37,014 bases of DNA, taken from Chloroflexota bacterium (lineage in GTDB: Bacteria > Chloroflexota > Dehalococcoidia > UBA2979). Shown here piece after piece: positions 27,573 through 35,563 of the stretch (its first letter is position 1; each line of letters starts with the position of its first letter). Both the position numbers and the translations under genes were made by a program. The stretch lies in the NCBI GenBank assembly GCA_016875635.1, contig VGPD01000020.1:1-37014 (forward strand). Reading direction: 5' to 3'. The notes below the pieces were generated by a model. The model saw only the letters and a list, made by a program, of their open reading frames with translations. It searched no databases and was not told where the DNA came from.

Positions 27573-28331
27573 CTAGCCGTCCACGTCCTCGCCGGCCTGC
27601 CGGTCCACCGGCAGCCACAGCCGCCTGTTCCCCGGCGAACGCACGCAGTGCACCACCGACTTCCCGCCCTCCAGCCGAGGGCGGATCCAGCCGAACGTCT
27701 CCACATGGTCGTCGCGGTCGAGCGGCTCGCCCGTCTCGTCGATGATCAGGTCGATCGTGGTGCGCTCCCGCATGTATCCGGCGGTCACCTCACCCTCGAG
27801 GTCGCGGATCCCCCGCAGGTCGACGAACCGCCCGTCGTTGCCGCCCGCGCGCAACCCCGCTGCCGCGAGGGCGCCGATGGCGCCCGACCGTTCGCGTCCC
27901 AGTGCGCGGAGCGCGACATTCGCCTCGTTGGAGAACGTCAGCGCCCAGTCCAGCCGCATCACTTCGCTCTGGCACCGCCGGCCGAACGCGAGGACATGCG
28001 GCAGATCCGCGTGCCTCGACATGATGGCGAGCCCCGGGTCGCTCCCTTTCGCCGCCGCCTTCCGGAGGTAGTCGACGAGGTCGTCCTCCAGGTCGAGCAC
28101 GGAGCGGTCCGTCTCGATCTCGAAGGCGTAGCAATAGTTGTGCCCGGTGTCCTTGATCTTGTAGGAGCGCAGCAGCTCATGCCGCGTCACACCAAGAGAG
28201 GTGCCCCAGCCCCCGGCGTCGACCTGCGCCGCGAGCAGACGGACCAGCGCCCCCGTCCCCGGGGCACCCTCGGCGTCCGTGTCGTCGATCCCGATGATGA
28301 ACTGCTCTCGGACCGTCTTCTCCTGCGTCAC
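27573..28331 (-). CDS. TiaS-like kinase-domain protein (agmatidine synthetase N-terminal domain homologue)
   Basis: The 252-residue protein starts with FIIGIDDTDAEGAPGTGALV (GIDDTD at 14-19) and then LGVTRHELLRSYKIKDTGHN. This is the signature of the TCKD domain that in archaeal TiaS modifies C34 of tRNA-Ile. The rest of TiaS (OB fold and zinc ribbon) is missing, and bacteria normally use TilS for this step. A standalone kinase-like role is likely, with unknown substrate. The start is GTG, with GGAGGGGGG 6 nt upstream. Neighbours are a metallopeptidase upstream and IMPase and P-loop genes downstream. Confidence 0.7.
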   Translation of the reverse strand: MTQEKTVREQFIIGIDDTDAEGAPGTGALVRLLAAQVDAGGWGTSLGVTRHELLRSYKIKDTGHNYCYAFEIETDRSVLDLEDDLVDYLRKAAAKGSDPGLAIMSRHADLPHVLAFGRRCQSEVMRLDWALTFSNEANVALRALGRERSGAIGALAAAGLRAGGNDGRFVDLRGIRDLEGEVTAGYMRERTTIDLIIDETGEPLDRDDHVETFGWIRPRLEGGKSVVHCVRSPGNRRLWLPVDRQAGEDVDG

Positions 28332-28355
28332 GGCGCACCCCCCTCCGGCTGCCCG

Positions 28356-28361
28356 AGTCTA
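28356..28361 (-). promoter_or_regulatory. Candidate -10 box (TAGACT) for the TiaS-like gene
   Basis: Minus-strand TAGACT, 24 nt before the GTG. The resulting short leader holds the strong ribosome-binding site, so this transcript would be led, unlike the leaderless neighbours. Confidence 0.4.
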
Positions 28362-28380
28362 GCGTCGTACCCCACCAGCC

Positions 28381-28749
28381 TCATCTTCGCCGGTGTTCGA
28401 GCGCGTCCAGCCGCTCGTCGCTCAGGCCGAAATGGTGGGCGACCTCATGGTGGACGGTGCGCCGCACCTCTACCTCCATTTCGGACGGGGCGAAGGCACG
28501 CTCGTGCGGCCCCTGGAAGATGAGGATGCGGTCGGGCAGCGCCATCCCGTAGGCGGCGCGCTCCGTCAGCGGGATCCCCGTGTACAGACCAAAGAGGTCA
28601 TCCCCCGCGTCTACCTCACCCGCGGCGAGGTCAGCGGCCGAGGGCTCCCGACGCACGATCACCTCCACGTTGTCCATCTGGGCGGAGAACTCGGGCGGCA
28701 GGGCGAGCATCGCTCGGCGTACCAGGCGGCGGAAACGGTCTCGGTCCAT
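28381..28749 (-). CDS. Zincin-like metallopeptidase family protein (PF06262 type)
   Basis: The 122-residue protein has the HEXXH motif HEVAH at residues 101-105, followed by HFGLSDERLD, typical of the minimal zincin family found in Actinomycetota and Chloroflexota. Targets are unknown. The ATG at 28749 is 6 nt after a TAGACT box, so the mRNA is probably leaderless, with no ribosome-binding site. No signal peptide is visible, so it acts in the cytoplasm. Confidence 0.9.
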   Translation of the reverse strand: MDRDRFRRLVRRAMLALPPEFSAQMDNVEVIVRREPSAADLAAGEVDAGDDLFGLYTGIPLTERAAYGMALPDRILIFQGPHERAFAPSEMEVEVRRTVHHEVAHHFGLSDERLDALEHRRR

Positions 28750-28755
28750 GCCGCG

Positions 28756-28761
28756 AGTCTA
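28756..28761 (-). promoter_or_regulatory. Candidate leaderless -10 box (TAGACT) for the metallopeptidase gene
   Basis: TAGACT on the minus strand with exactly 6 nt to the ATG at 28749. The upstream segment 28,762-28,900 carries no gene I can support. Confidence 0.55.
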
Positions 28762-28920
28762 CCGGCCCGCCCCCATGACCGCCCCGGGGCGCACGCCTGG
28801 CGATCACCAGAGATTTTCTGCATCAGAAGGGTGGAGGGCCTGCCAGAGCTGCCGATAGTTCGGCATGAGGGTTTCCCCGTAGGGCGCCCTGCCCAGGGGT
28901 ACGCGGAGGCAGACAGAGCA

Positions 28921-29373
28921 ATGCTCGGACCGTGGCGACGGCAACCCGTGACAGACCTCCGCGCCCGCGTGGAGGCCTCCATCAAGGAAGGCATCGGCCT
29001 CAGCAAACAGGAATGGATCCTCGCTCCCCCGATCCGGCCGGCGGACCTCACCACCCTCGGGGAGGCCGTGGTCGAATGGAGTCGCGTGCGGGCAGCGGAG
29101 TCCCGGCGGCCGCACGGGATCGACCAGTGCGCGCTCGCGTTCGCCTGTGCCCATCCCGGCGGCACACCGATCGCGTCGGTCACCTTCGGTGTGTTCCGCC
29201 CCATCGAGCTGTACACCGAAGACGGGATCCCCGAGCAGGTACACGCGTTCCTTGAGGGTCTGCCGCTCCCGGCGCTCAATGAGCGTTCTCTGCCGGTGCG
29301 GTTCGCCGCAGCCCTGTTCTCCTGGGGAGATGTGGCGCGCGCGACCATCTTCGCCGACCGCGACGACGAGTAG
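28921..29373 (+). CDS. Hypothetical protein, 150 aa
   Basis: I do not recognise this protein. Its reading frame has coding-like composition (VEASIKEGIGLSKQEWILAP, CALAFACAHPGG, FGVFRPIELYTEDGIPEQV), with no membrane segment or cofactor motif. It reads as a small soluble alpha/beta protein. I start it at the ATG at 28921 with GGAGG 11 nt upstream. GTG at 28948 (VTDLRARVEAS) is an alternative. The frame is open further upstream, but that part is antisense to the metallopeptidase gene. No obvious operon partner. Confidence 0.6.
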   Translation: MLGPWRRQPVTDLRARVEASIKEGIGLSKQEWILAPPIRPADLTTLGEAVVEWSRVRAAESRRPHGIDQCALAFACAHPGGTPIASVTFGVFRPIELYTEDGIPEQVHAFLEGLPLPALNERSLPVRFAAALFSWGDVARATIFADRDDE

Positions 29374-29419
29374 CCCGCCGGACTGCCGCGGCGCCCGCGG
29401 CCGGATGCCCGTCTGGCGA

Positions 29420-29635
29420 TCAGTCGCGCAGTGCCGCCATCGCGATCTCTTCAGCGATCTTCTGGATCGGGCCGCCCTCGACGGCGAGCGCTTCGCACAT
29501 CTGCACGAGTTCGCTCAACTGGAGCGGGCGGTGCTGCGGCGCGCCGGTGATCCGCAGGGCGCGAGAGAGCAGCGCGCGGGCGTCGGAGGTGGAGGTCACC
29601 TGGTTCAGCGCCTGAAGGAGATCGTCGGTCGTCAT
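29420..29635 (-). CDS. Small conserved-looking hypothetical protein, 71 aa
   Basis: The 71-residue product (MTTDDLLQALNQVTSTSDAR...) looks helical and soluble, ending EGGPIQKIAEEIAMAAL. It has no motif I can name. Its stop lies 46 nt from the stop of the convergent hypothetical gene at 28921-29373. I see neither a strong ribosome-binding site nor a -10 box, so confidence comes mainly from amino-acid composition. Another short frame over the same bases (29451-29696) is Arg/Pro-rich and rejected. Confidence 0.55.
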   Translation of the reverse strand: MTTDDLLQALNQVTSTSDARALLSRALRITGAPQHRPLQLSELVQMCEALAVEGGPIQKIAEEIAMAALRD

Positions 29636-29768
29636 CGGTCGGTCCGTCCGTCGCGTGGCGTTCCGTACTCCCCCTTATCGTCGGCAAGCGCCCCACCCGG
29701 CCCCGTCGGGGGTTCCCCGATCTCCGGTCCCTTCACCCGCTTGAGGTGAGGCTTCCCATCTCCCCGCC

Positions 29769-29774
29769 TACGAT
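29769..29774 (+). promoter_or_regulatory. Candidate leaderless -10 box (TACGAT) for the lipoprotein gene
   Basis: TACGAT lies 6 nt before the ATG at 29781. A TTGAGG further upstream is 22 nt away, too far for a normal -35 element. Confidence 0.5.
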
Positions 29775-29780
29775 GGACTC

Positions 29781-30935
29781 ATGCATCTTGACCGGTACCG
29801 CGGCATGCACCTCCTGCTGGCCCTCGGGTGCTTCGCTGCACTCCTCGTGGGGTGCCGGACGGAGCGTGAGGCGAGCAGTGTGACGCGCAGACAGCGGCCG
29901 GAGGCGGGCGCGCCACGGGCCTTCATGCTCGGGTTCACCGACACGCCGGCGGCGCTCACCCCGGAGGCCTATACCGCCACCTTCGACCTTGCCTCCAACT
30001 ACGGCGAGGCGATCCTCGTCCAGCGCGCGGTCGCCTGGGCGGACTTCGTCCCGGGGACAAAGGTCTCCGACGAGCTCCGGGAGCAGACCGTACATGCACG
30101 GCAGGCCGCGAGCGAGCGCGGGCTCACCCTGGCTGTCGCGATCGACCCGTTCGACCCCGCCGCCCGGGGCCGCCTGCAGGGACTCCCGCAGAAGTACGCC
30201 GGGAAGACCCTCGCGGACGGCGACCTGCGCAAGGCATTCGTCGCGGACGCCGTGTTCGTCGCGCGCACCGCAAAGCCGGCATACATCGCCCTCGGCCTGG
30301 AGGTGAACACGACCTTCGAGCGAAACCCGGAGGGCTACCTCGCGTTTGTCGAGGCGTACAAGGAGGCCTACGACGGGGTGAAGGCTGTCTCCCCGGAGAC
30401 GAAGGTGTTCCCGGGCTTCCAGTACGAAGAACTGCTCGGCATCCTCCCCGACCTGCCGCCGCACCCGCCGCGCTGGCAGTTGCTCGAGGCGTACGGTGGG
30501 AAAGTCGACCTCTTTGCGATCACGACCTACCCGTCCTTTGTCTACGAGGTCGCACGCAAGGTGCCGCCGGGGTATTACACCGACATCTCGAAGCAGACGA
30601 ACCTGCCGGTCGCGTTCCTCTCGGCGGGGTTCGCCTCCGCGCCGGGCCGCGAGAATCTCAACTCCTCCACACCCCCGGAACAGCGCCGCTACCTGCAGCG
30701 GCTGATCGAGGACGCCGACACGCTCGCCTCGCCCTTCCTCATCTGGTACGCCGGACGCGACCCGGGCTTCGCCCAGTCGCCGCCGTTCGACCTGCTGGGC
30801 GGCCTCGGCCTGCGCGACACGCGCGACCTGCCAAAGGAGGCATGGGAAGTCTGGGAGACGGCGAGCAATCGCCCCTACGATCCGCTCACCCCGCCGCGCA
30901 CACCGACACCTGCCCCGGCTACATCGAGGCGGTAA
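29781..30935 (+). CDS. Lipoprotein with glycoside-hydrolase-like barrel
   Basis: The 384-residue protein has a signal peptide (residues 1-24) and a lipobox LVGC with the lipidated cysteine at C25. The rest resembles a TIM-barrel glycosidase of the GH-A type: ALTPEAYTATFDLASNYGEA, YIALGLEVNTTF (a glutamate at the usual acid/base strand end) and DLFAITTYPSF. At the expected nucleophile strand it reads LPVAFLSAGFAS, with serine where glutamate would be expected. It may bind sugar without hydrolysing it. The barrel reading is an inference by eye. The C terminus is Pro/Thr-rich. Confidence 0.7.
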   Translation: MHLDRYRGMHLLLALGCFAALLVGCRTEREASSVTRRQRPEAGAPRAFMLGFTDTPAALTPEAYTATFDLASNYGEAILVQRAVAWADFVPGTKVSDELREQTVHARQAASERGLTLAVAIDPFDPAARGRLQGLPQKYAGKTLADGDLRKAFVADAVFVARTAKPAYIALGLEVNTTFERNPEGYLAFVEAYKEAYDGVKAVSPETKVFPGFQYEELLGILPDLPPHPPRWQLLEAYGGKVDLFAITTYPSFVYEVARKVPPGYYTDISKQTNLPVAFLSAGFASAPGRENLNSSTPPEQRRYLQRLIEDADTLASPFLIWYAGRDPGFAQSPPFDLLGGLGLRDTRDLPKEAWEVWETASNRPYDPLTPPRTPTPAPATSRR

Positions 30936-30938
30936 CGC

Positions 30939-31709
30939 TTACCGCGACAGCCCCAGAAACCGTGCGGCGTTCCCGCCCAGCACCGCCGCGCGCTCCGTCT
31001 CGTCCGGCACTGCCGCCTCGACGTACGCCCGGTCGGCCTCCTGCGTGCGCAAGGGGAAGTCCGAGCCCCAGGCGACGCCTTCGACCCCCACGAGGTCGAT
31101 CACACGGCGAAACACCTCCGGTGTGTAGAGAAACGCTGACGCCGCGCTGTCAAAGATGACTCGCCCGGCAATGCTGGCTCGCACCTCCGGCATCAGCGCG
31201 GCAAACGGGAAGCCTCCACCCCAGTGCGCTGCGATCACGCGCGCCTCCGGCCGCGCCTCGATCAGCCGGCCGAAGGCGCCGGGCGTCACCCCCCCGGTTT
31301 TGCCCGGGTAGGCGTGTCCCGTCTCCTCGGAACCGTGAATCAGCACCGGCAGACGCGAAACCGGCACACCCTCGGGTGTCCGCTCGCGTACCTCGCCGAT
31401 CCCGGCAGCGCCTTCGGCGGGTATAGGTGTCGGGACGAACGCGAGGATGCGGCCACCCGAATCGCGCGCCACCTCGACGAGGTACGCCGCATGCTCCGCG
31501 GCAATCGCGGGGTCGCTCCACCAGAATCCGCAGGCCACCGAAACGTCCACGCCGGCACGGTCCATCGAGGCGAGCAGATCCTCCGCCGTCGCCATCTTCG
31601 CCTTCGGATCGGCGTACATCTCCCCGAACGCCTCATCGGCGGCGGCGAGGCGCGCACGCTCCGCGATCAGACGCGGCGGAAAGAGATGGGTGTGAATATC
31701 CACAATCAC
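30939..31709 (-). CDS. Amidohydrolase family protein (ACMSD-like TIM barrel)
   Basis: The 256-residue protein begins at the metal motif HTH (VIVDIHTHLFPP, residues 6-8), with a later RVIAAHWGGGFPF histidine and GVAWGSDFPL aspartate, the layout of the amidohydrolase-2 group. Many members are decarboxylases or hydrolases of small organic acids, and the substrate is unknown. I start it at the GTG at 31709, because a TACGAT box lies 7 nt upstream and the protein then starts directly at the first beta strand. An open frame to 31760 adds only unconserved residues. It is convergent with the lipoprotein gene, 3 nt apart. Confidence 0.85.
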   Translation of the reverse strand: MIVDIHTHLFPPRLIAERARLAAADEAFGEMYADPKAKMATAEDLLASMDRAGVDVSVACGFWWSDPAIAAEHAAYLVEVARDSGGRILAFVPTPIPAEGAAGIGEVRERTPEGVPVSRLPVLIHGSEETGHAYPGKTGGVTPGAFGRLIEARPEARVIAAHWGGGFPFAALMPEVRASIAGRVIFDSAASAFLYTPEVFRRVIDLVGVEGVAWGSDFPLRTQEADRAYVEAAVPDETERAAVLGGNAARFLGLSR

Positions 31710-31716
31710 GTGGGGG

Positions 31717-31726
31717 ATCGTACGAT
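31717..31726. promoter_or_regulatory. Palindromic ATCGTACGAT: -10 box of the amidohydrolase gene, possibly bidirectional
   Basis: The 10-bp perfect palindrome contains TACGAT on both strands. On the minus strand it is 7 nt before the GTG of the amidohydrolase gene (leaderless). On the plus strand it could start a ~107-nt leader to the AmaP-like gene. Confidence 0.45.
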
Positions 31727-31839
31727 CTGTGCGCGGCACGCACCCTGCCCGGCACACCAACCGCAGGGGCGCGCTGAGTCATCGGGCGGGTGTCCGGCCG
31801 TCACGGGGTCTCCCCGGGGCGTGCCCGCGAGGACTCGCC

Positions 31840-32505
31840 ATGGCCGCCCGCCACCCCCGTGCCACCCGCCTCTCCCCCCTTCACCTGGCCGTCCGACGCC
31901 CGCCGGCAGACGTGGCCACGCACCCCCGCGACCGCGCGGGCACCGTCGACCGGTCGTACCTCGCACCACCCCACGGTTATAGTGGTGCCCTCCTGTTCGT
32001 TGCAGCGATGGCCGGACTCGCCGCCGTCGCCTGGGGGGCATCCACCGAGGCGCTCCAGGCGGCCGGGGGGGTTCTCGACTGGCTGGGCGAGCACGACACG
32101 CCGCAGGGACGGGCGCTTGCGACCGTGCTGACGGCCTCCGCCGCGGCGTTGGCATTGATCGGGGCGTGGGCGCGGGAAACCGCCGAACACCGCCCGGTGC
32201 GGCTCGCCGACGGGCGTGCGAGGATGACGGTCGACGAGGTGGCCGCCGCGTTGCGGGACGTGCTCCTCGACGACGCCAGCATCGCGGACGCCGAGGTACG
32301 CGTGCGGAATCTGCACCGGCGCGGCCTCCGGGTGGCGGTGCGGGCGGACGTCCAGCCGCGGGCGCGCATCGTCGACACCGTCGACAGCGTGGATGCGGCG
32401 GTGCGTGAGATCGTCCAGCAACAGCTGGGCATGCGCCTCGCGGCGCGTCCGGCGGTGGACGTGCGGTATCGGGAACTCGACTTGCGGTTGGGACGGGACA
32501 CATGA
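31840..32505 (+). CDS. Asp23/AmaP-like membrane protein
   Basis: The 221-residue protein has two membrane helices (about residues 50-67, GALLFVAAMAGLAAVAWG, and 93-110, ALATVLTASAAALALIGAW) followed by an Asp23-like soluble domain (MTVDEVAAALRDVLLDDASI, VDTVDSVDAAVREIVQQQLG). AmaP anchors Asp23 proteins at the membrane in Gram-positive bacteria, and its role outside them is unclear. I start it at the ATG at 31840, since GAGGA lies 6 nt upstream and the codons have GC-rich third positions. The ATG at 32008 would cut the first helix. It overlaps scpB by ATGA. Confidence 0.7.
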   Translation: MAARHPRATRLSPLHLAVRRPPADVATHPRDRAGTVDRSYLAPPHGYSGALLFVAAMAGLAAVAWGASTEALQAAGGVLDWLGEHDTPQGRALATVLTASAAALALIGAWARETAEHRPVRLADGRARMTVDEVAAALRDVLLDDASIADAEVRVRNLHRRGLRVAVRADVQPRARIVDTVDSVDAAVREIVQQQLGMRLAARPAVDVRYRELDLRLGRDT

Positions 32506-33431
32506 CCGAAGCGACGGGGCCAGCAGCTCAGGACGGCACACCGCTGCGCGCGATGACGCCTCCGCGCCCGTTCGACGCCGACCCCGCGCCCGTGGCGGCC
32601 CCAGTCGTCGACGACGCGTCCGCGGACGAGACGGTCGAACCCCTCGACACCGCGCCGGAGACTGAACCCGCCGTGCCTGACGCGCCCGAAGCCTTCGAGG
32701 ACCTCCGACAGCTTCCCCTCCTGCTCGAGGCGCTCCTGTTCGTCGCCGACCACCCGGTCGAGGAGGCCTACCTCGCGCGCGCCCTAGAGATCTCCCCGCA
32801 GCGGGTGATGCGCGCGCTCGATGAGCTCGGCGACTCCCTGCGCGAGGCGGGCCGGGGCGTCCGCGTGCAGCGGGGGCCGGAGGGCGTGCTGCTCGTCTCC
32901 GCGCCGGAGGCGGCCACGCCGGTGGAGCGCTTCCTCGGCCTGGAACTGAGCCGCCGGCTCTCGACGGCCGCCCTCGAAACGCTGGCGATCATCGCGTACC
33001 GCCAGCCGGTGACACGCGGGCAGGTCGACGCCGTCCGGGGCGTGAGCAGCGACGGCGCGATCCAGACGCTGCGCGCGCGCGGCCTGATCGAGCCGGCGGG
33101 TTACGCAAACGGCCCGGGACGCCCGACGCTGTTCCGCACCACGCAGCGCTTCCTCCAGCACTTCGGGCTGGAGCGCACCGGCCAGCTCCCCCCGCTGCCC
33201 GAGGAGGTCGACCTGCCGCTCTCGGAGATCGGCGCACAACTCGGTCTGGACGAGCAGGCGATCGTCGCCGCGCTCGCGGACCCGGAGCCGGACGCAGAAC
33301 CCACCACCGAAGAACTGAACGCCGCCGCGGCACTCGACCTTCCGGAAGATGCGGTCGCGCTCGCCAGTGCGGCGGAGCAGGCATTCGCCAACGCCACGCA
33401 CGCCGGCCTGGAGCGTGACGCGGAGATCTAA
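32502..33431 (+). CDS. scpB: Segregation and condensation protein B
   Basis: ScpB is a winged-helix subunit of the SMC-ScpAB condensin that compacts the chromosome. The 309-residue protein has an acidic, Pro-rich N-terminal extension of about 65 residues, then the ScpB core (LLLEALLFVADHPVEEAYLA, LETLAIIAYRQPVTRGQVD, RPTLFRTTQRFLQHFGL) and another acidic tail of about 70 residues. Most ScpB proteins have about 180-250 residues, so both ends are extended. scpA is not adjacent, which is less usual. Confidence 0.93.
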   Translation: MTEATGPAAQDGTPLRAMTPPRPFDADPAPVAAPVVDDASADETVEPLDTAPETEPAVPDAPEAFEDLRQLPLLLEALLFVADHPVEEAYLARALEISPQRVMRALDELGDSLREAGRGVRVQRGPEGVLLVSAPEAATPVERFLGLELSRRLSTAALETLAIIAYRQPVTRGQVDAVRGVSSDGAIQTLRARGLIEPAGYANGPGRPTLFRTTQRFLQHFGLERTGQLPPLPEEVDLPLSEIGAQLGLDEQAIVAALADPEPDAEPTTEELNAAAALDLPEDAVALASAAEQAFANATHAGLERDAEI

Positions 33432-33443
33432 CGGGGGGACGCG

Positions 33444-33740
33444 ATGCTTACCGTCTCCGTGCTGCTGACCATCGGCATCCCTCAGTCGCACTCCCTGAAG
33501 GAGAAGCGCGGCGTCGTGCGCCCGCTGGTGGAGCGTCTGCGGACACGCCTGCACGTCACCGCCACCGAGGCCGGCCTGCAGGAGCGCGTCGACGCCGCCC
33601 AGGTCGGTTTCGCCGTCGTATCCGGCGACGCCGCCACCGCGCGCGCCGTCGCAGATGAAGCATGTCGGTTCGTGGGGGACTACCTCATCGGCCGCGGCGA
33701 GATCATCGACACCGCCACCGAGGAGACCCTGCTGCGCTAG
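33444..33740 (+). CDS. DUF503 (YlxP-like) family protein
   Basis: The 98-residue protein matches the small DUF503 family: LLTIGIPQSHSLKEKRGVVR near the start and AQVGFAVVSGD in the middle. In many bacteria it lies near infB and rbfA and its role is unknown. Here it follows scpB by 12 nt, with a GGGGGGA ribosome-binding site, so it is probably part of the AmaP-like-scpB run. Confidence 0.85.
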   Translation: MLTVSVLLTIGIPQSHSLKEKRGVVRPLVERLRTRLHVTATEAGLQERVDAAQVGFAVVSGDAATARAVADEACRFVGDYLIGRGEIIDTATEETLLR

Positions 33741-33772
33741 TCCCGCCCAGCAGGCCCCGACGCGGACAGCAA

Positions 33773-33802
33773 GACGGGCCGCCGGCGAAGAGGCGGCCCG
33801 TC
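33773..33802. terminator. Bidirectional terminator between DUF503 and groEL
   Basis: A perfect 11-bp inverted repeat (GACGGGCCGCC/GGCGGCCCGTC) with an 8-nt loop lies between two convergent genes. T-runs are weak on both sides (TTGCTGT on the minus strand), but the stem strength and position support termination for both. Confidence 0.65.
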
Positions 33803-33832
33803 CTGGGAGGGCTCCATCGGGGGCGGAGTGGA

Positions 33833-35479
33833 CTAGAAGTCCATGCCTCCCATACCACCCATACCACCCATGCCGCTCATGTCCGGCATCGGCTTCTCTT
33901 GCTCTTCGATCTCGCCGACGGCCACCTCGGTCGTCAGCATCAGTGCCGCGATCGACACCGCGTTCTCCAGCGCCACACGCGACACCTTCACCGGGTCGAT
34001 GATGCCCAGCTTGAACATGTCGCCCATGCGGTCCTCGGCGGCGTCGTAGCCGACGTTCTTCGCCGACTCCTTCACGCGGTCGACAATCACGGACGGCTCG
34101 CCACCGGCGTTCTCCACGATCTGGCGGAGCGGGGACTCCAGCGCCATGCGCAGGATCCGCGCGCCGGTGCGTTCGTCACCGGTCAGCCGGTCGATGACCG
34201 CATCGAGCGACTTCTGGATCCGGATGAAGGCCACGCCACCACCCGGCACCACGCCCTCTTCCACGGCTGCGCGCGTCGCGGAAAGCGCGTCCTCCAGGCG
34301 GAACTTCTTCTCCCGGACCTCGACCTCGGTGGCGCCGCCGGCCTTGATGACCGCCACGCCCCCGGCGAGCTTCGCCAGCCGCTCCTGCATCTTCTCGCGG
34401 TCGAAGTCGGACTGCGTGTCCTGGATCTGGGCGCGAATCTGGCGGATGCGCGACTGGATCGCCTCGTCCGAGCCGGCGCCTTCCACGATCGTCGTCTGAC
34501 CCTTGTCGGCGACGACGCGGTGGGCGTGGCCCAGGTCGGCAAGCTGCACCTCGGTGAGCTTGCGGCCCATGTCGCCGGTGATGAAGGTGCCGCCCGTGAG
34601 GATCGCCAGGTCCTCGAGGATCGCCTTGCGGCGGTCCCCGAACGACGGCGCCTTGATGAACAGCGGGTTGAAGGTCCCGCGCATCTTGTTGACGACCATC
34701 GCAGTCAGCGCGTCGCCCTCGATAGTCTCGCAGATCACGACGAAGTTCTTGGAGACCTGGAGCACCTTCTCGAGGATCGGCAGGATCTCCTGCAGACTCT
34801 CGATCGAGTAGTCCGTAATCAGGATGTACGGGTCGTCCAGTGCGGCTTCCATGCGGTCCGGGTTCGTGACGAAGTACGGCGAGGCGTAGCCGTTGTCGAC
34901 CTGCAGGCCGTCCGTGATCTCGACCTCGTCGTCCATCCCGCGGCCGTCTTCGATCGTGATGACGCCGTCCTTGCCGACCTGCTCCATCACGTCCGCGATC
35001 AGGTCGCCGATGCGGCGCTCGTTCGCGGAGATCGCGGCGACCGCCGCGATCGTCTCCTTGTCCTCGACCGGCACGGCCATCTTCTTCAGCTCGTCGATGG
35101 CGACGCGGAGCGCCTGCTCCATGCCGCGCCGCAGGTAGATCGCGTTCGCGCCCGCCGCGATGTTGCGCAGCCCCTCGTGGTAGATCGCCTGGGCGAAGAC
35201 GGTCGCGGTGGTCGTGCCGTCGCCGGCAATGTCGTTCGTGCGGATCGCCACCTGCTTGAGGAGCTGCGCCCCCATGTTGTGGAAGCGGTCCTTCAGGTCG
35301 ATCTCGCGGGCGACGGTGACGCCGTCCTTCGTGATCACGGCGGGCCCGTAGTTCTTGTCCAGGACCACGTTCCGGCCGCGGGGGCCCAGGGTGGCCTTCA
35401 CCGCGTTGGCGAGGATGTCAATGCCGTGGCGCAGTTCGCGTCGGGCGTCGTCGTCGAAACGGAGTTGCTTCGCAGGCAT
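33833..35479 (-). CDS. groL: Chaperonin GroEL (60 kDa)
   Basis: GroEL folds proteins in an ATP-driven double ring with GroES. From the ATG at 35479 ([19 protein letters not shown]) it has 548 residues. GGAGG lies 4 nt upstream and the open frame beyond it adds only five residues. The apical and equatorial signatures ([29 protein letters not shown]) are intact and the tail is [11 protein letters not shown]. It follows groES by about 84 nt, so it is co-transcribed under CIRCE/HrcA control. Confidence 0.99.
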   Translation of the reverse strand: MPAKQLRFDDDARRELRHGIDILANAVKATLGPRGRNVVLDKNYGPAVITKDGVTVAREIDLKDRFHNMGAQLLKQVAIRTNDIAGDGTTTATVFAQAIYHEGLRNIAAGANAIYLRRGMEQALRVAIDELKKMAVPVEDKETIAAVAAISANERRIGDLIADVMEQVGKDGVITIEDGRGMDDEVEITDGLQVDNGYASPYFVTNPDRMEAALDDPYILITDYSIESLQEILPILEKVLQVSKNFVVICETIEGDALTAMVVNKMRGTFNPLFIKAPSFGDRRKAILEDLAILTGGTFITGDMGRKLTEVQLADLGHAHRVVADKGQTTIVEGAGSDEAIQSRIRQIRAQIQDTQSDFDREKMQERLAKLAGGVAVIKAGGATEVEVREKKFRLEDALSATRAAVEEGVVPGGGVAFIRIQKSLDAVIDRLTGDERTGARILRMALESPLRQIVENAGGEPSVIVDRVKESAKNVGYDAAEDRMGDMFKLGIIDPVKVSRVALENAVSIAALMLTTEVAVGEIEEQEKPMPDMSGMGGMGGMGGMDF

Positions 35480-35517
35480 GGATCCTCCGGTCACAGCCCC
35501 GCAGGGCGAGGGGCCGC

Positions 35518-35534
35518 GGCGCGCGGCGCGCGCC
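35518..35534 (-). repeat. Inverted repeat in the groES-groEL gap
   Basis: GGCGCGC-GCC-GCGCGCC is a 7-bp perfect stem in the 84-nt gap. It might set the groEL:groES ratio by mRNA processing or pausing, but this is speculative. Confidence 0.3.
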
Positions 35535-35563
35535 TCCGGCCTCCCGTGGGGTCAGTCCGCGGT

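Noticed and set aside
31978-31983. TATAGT as a promoter for a shorter AmaP-like gene starting at 32008
   Set aside because: It lies in frame inside the first membrane helix of the longer protein. A GAGGA site 6 nt before the ATG at 31840 and GC-rich third codon positions upstream support the longer gene.
31985-31995. GTG or CTG codon near 31,985-31,995 as a leaderless start
   Set aside because: The GTG is out of frame, and a CTG start would truncate the membrane helix.
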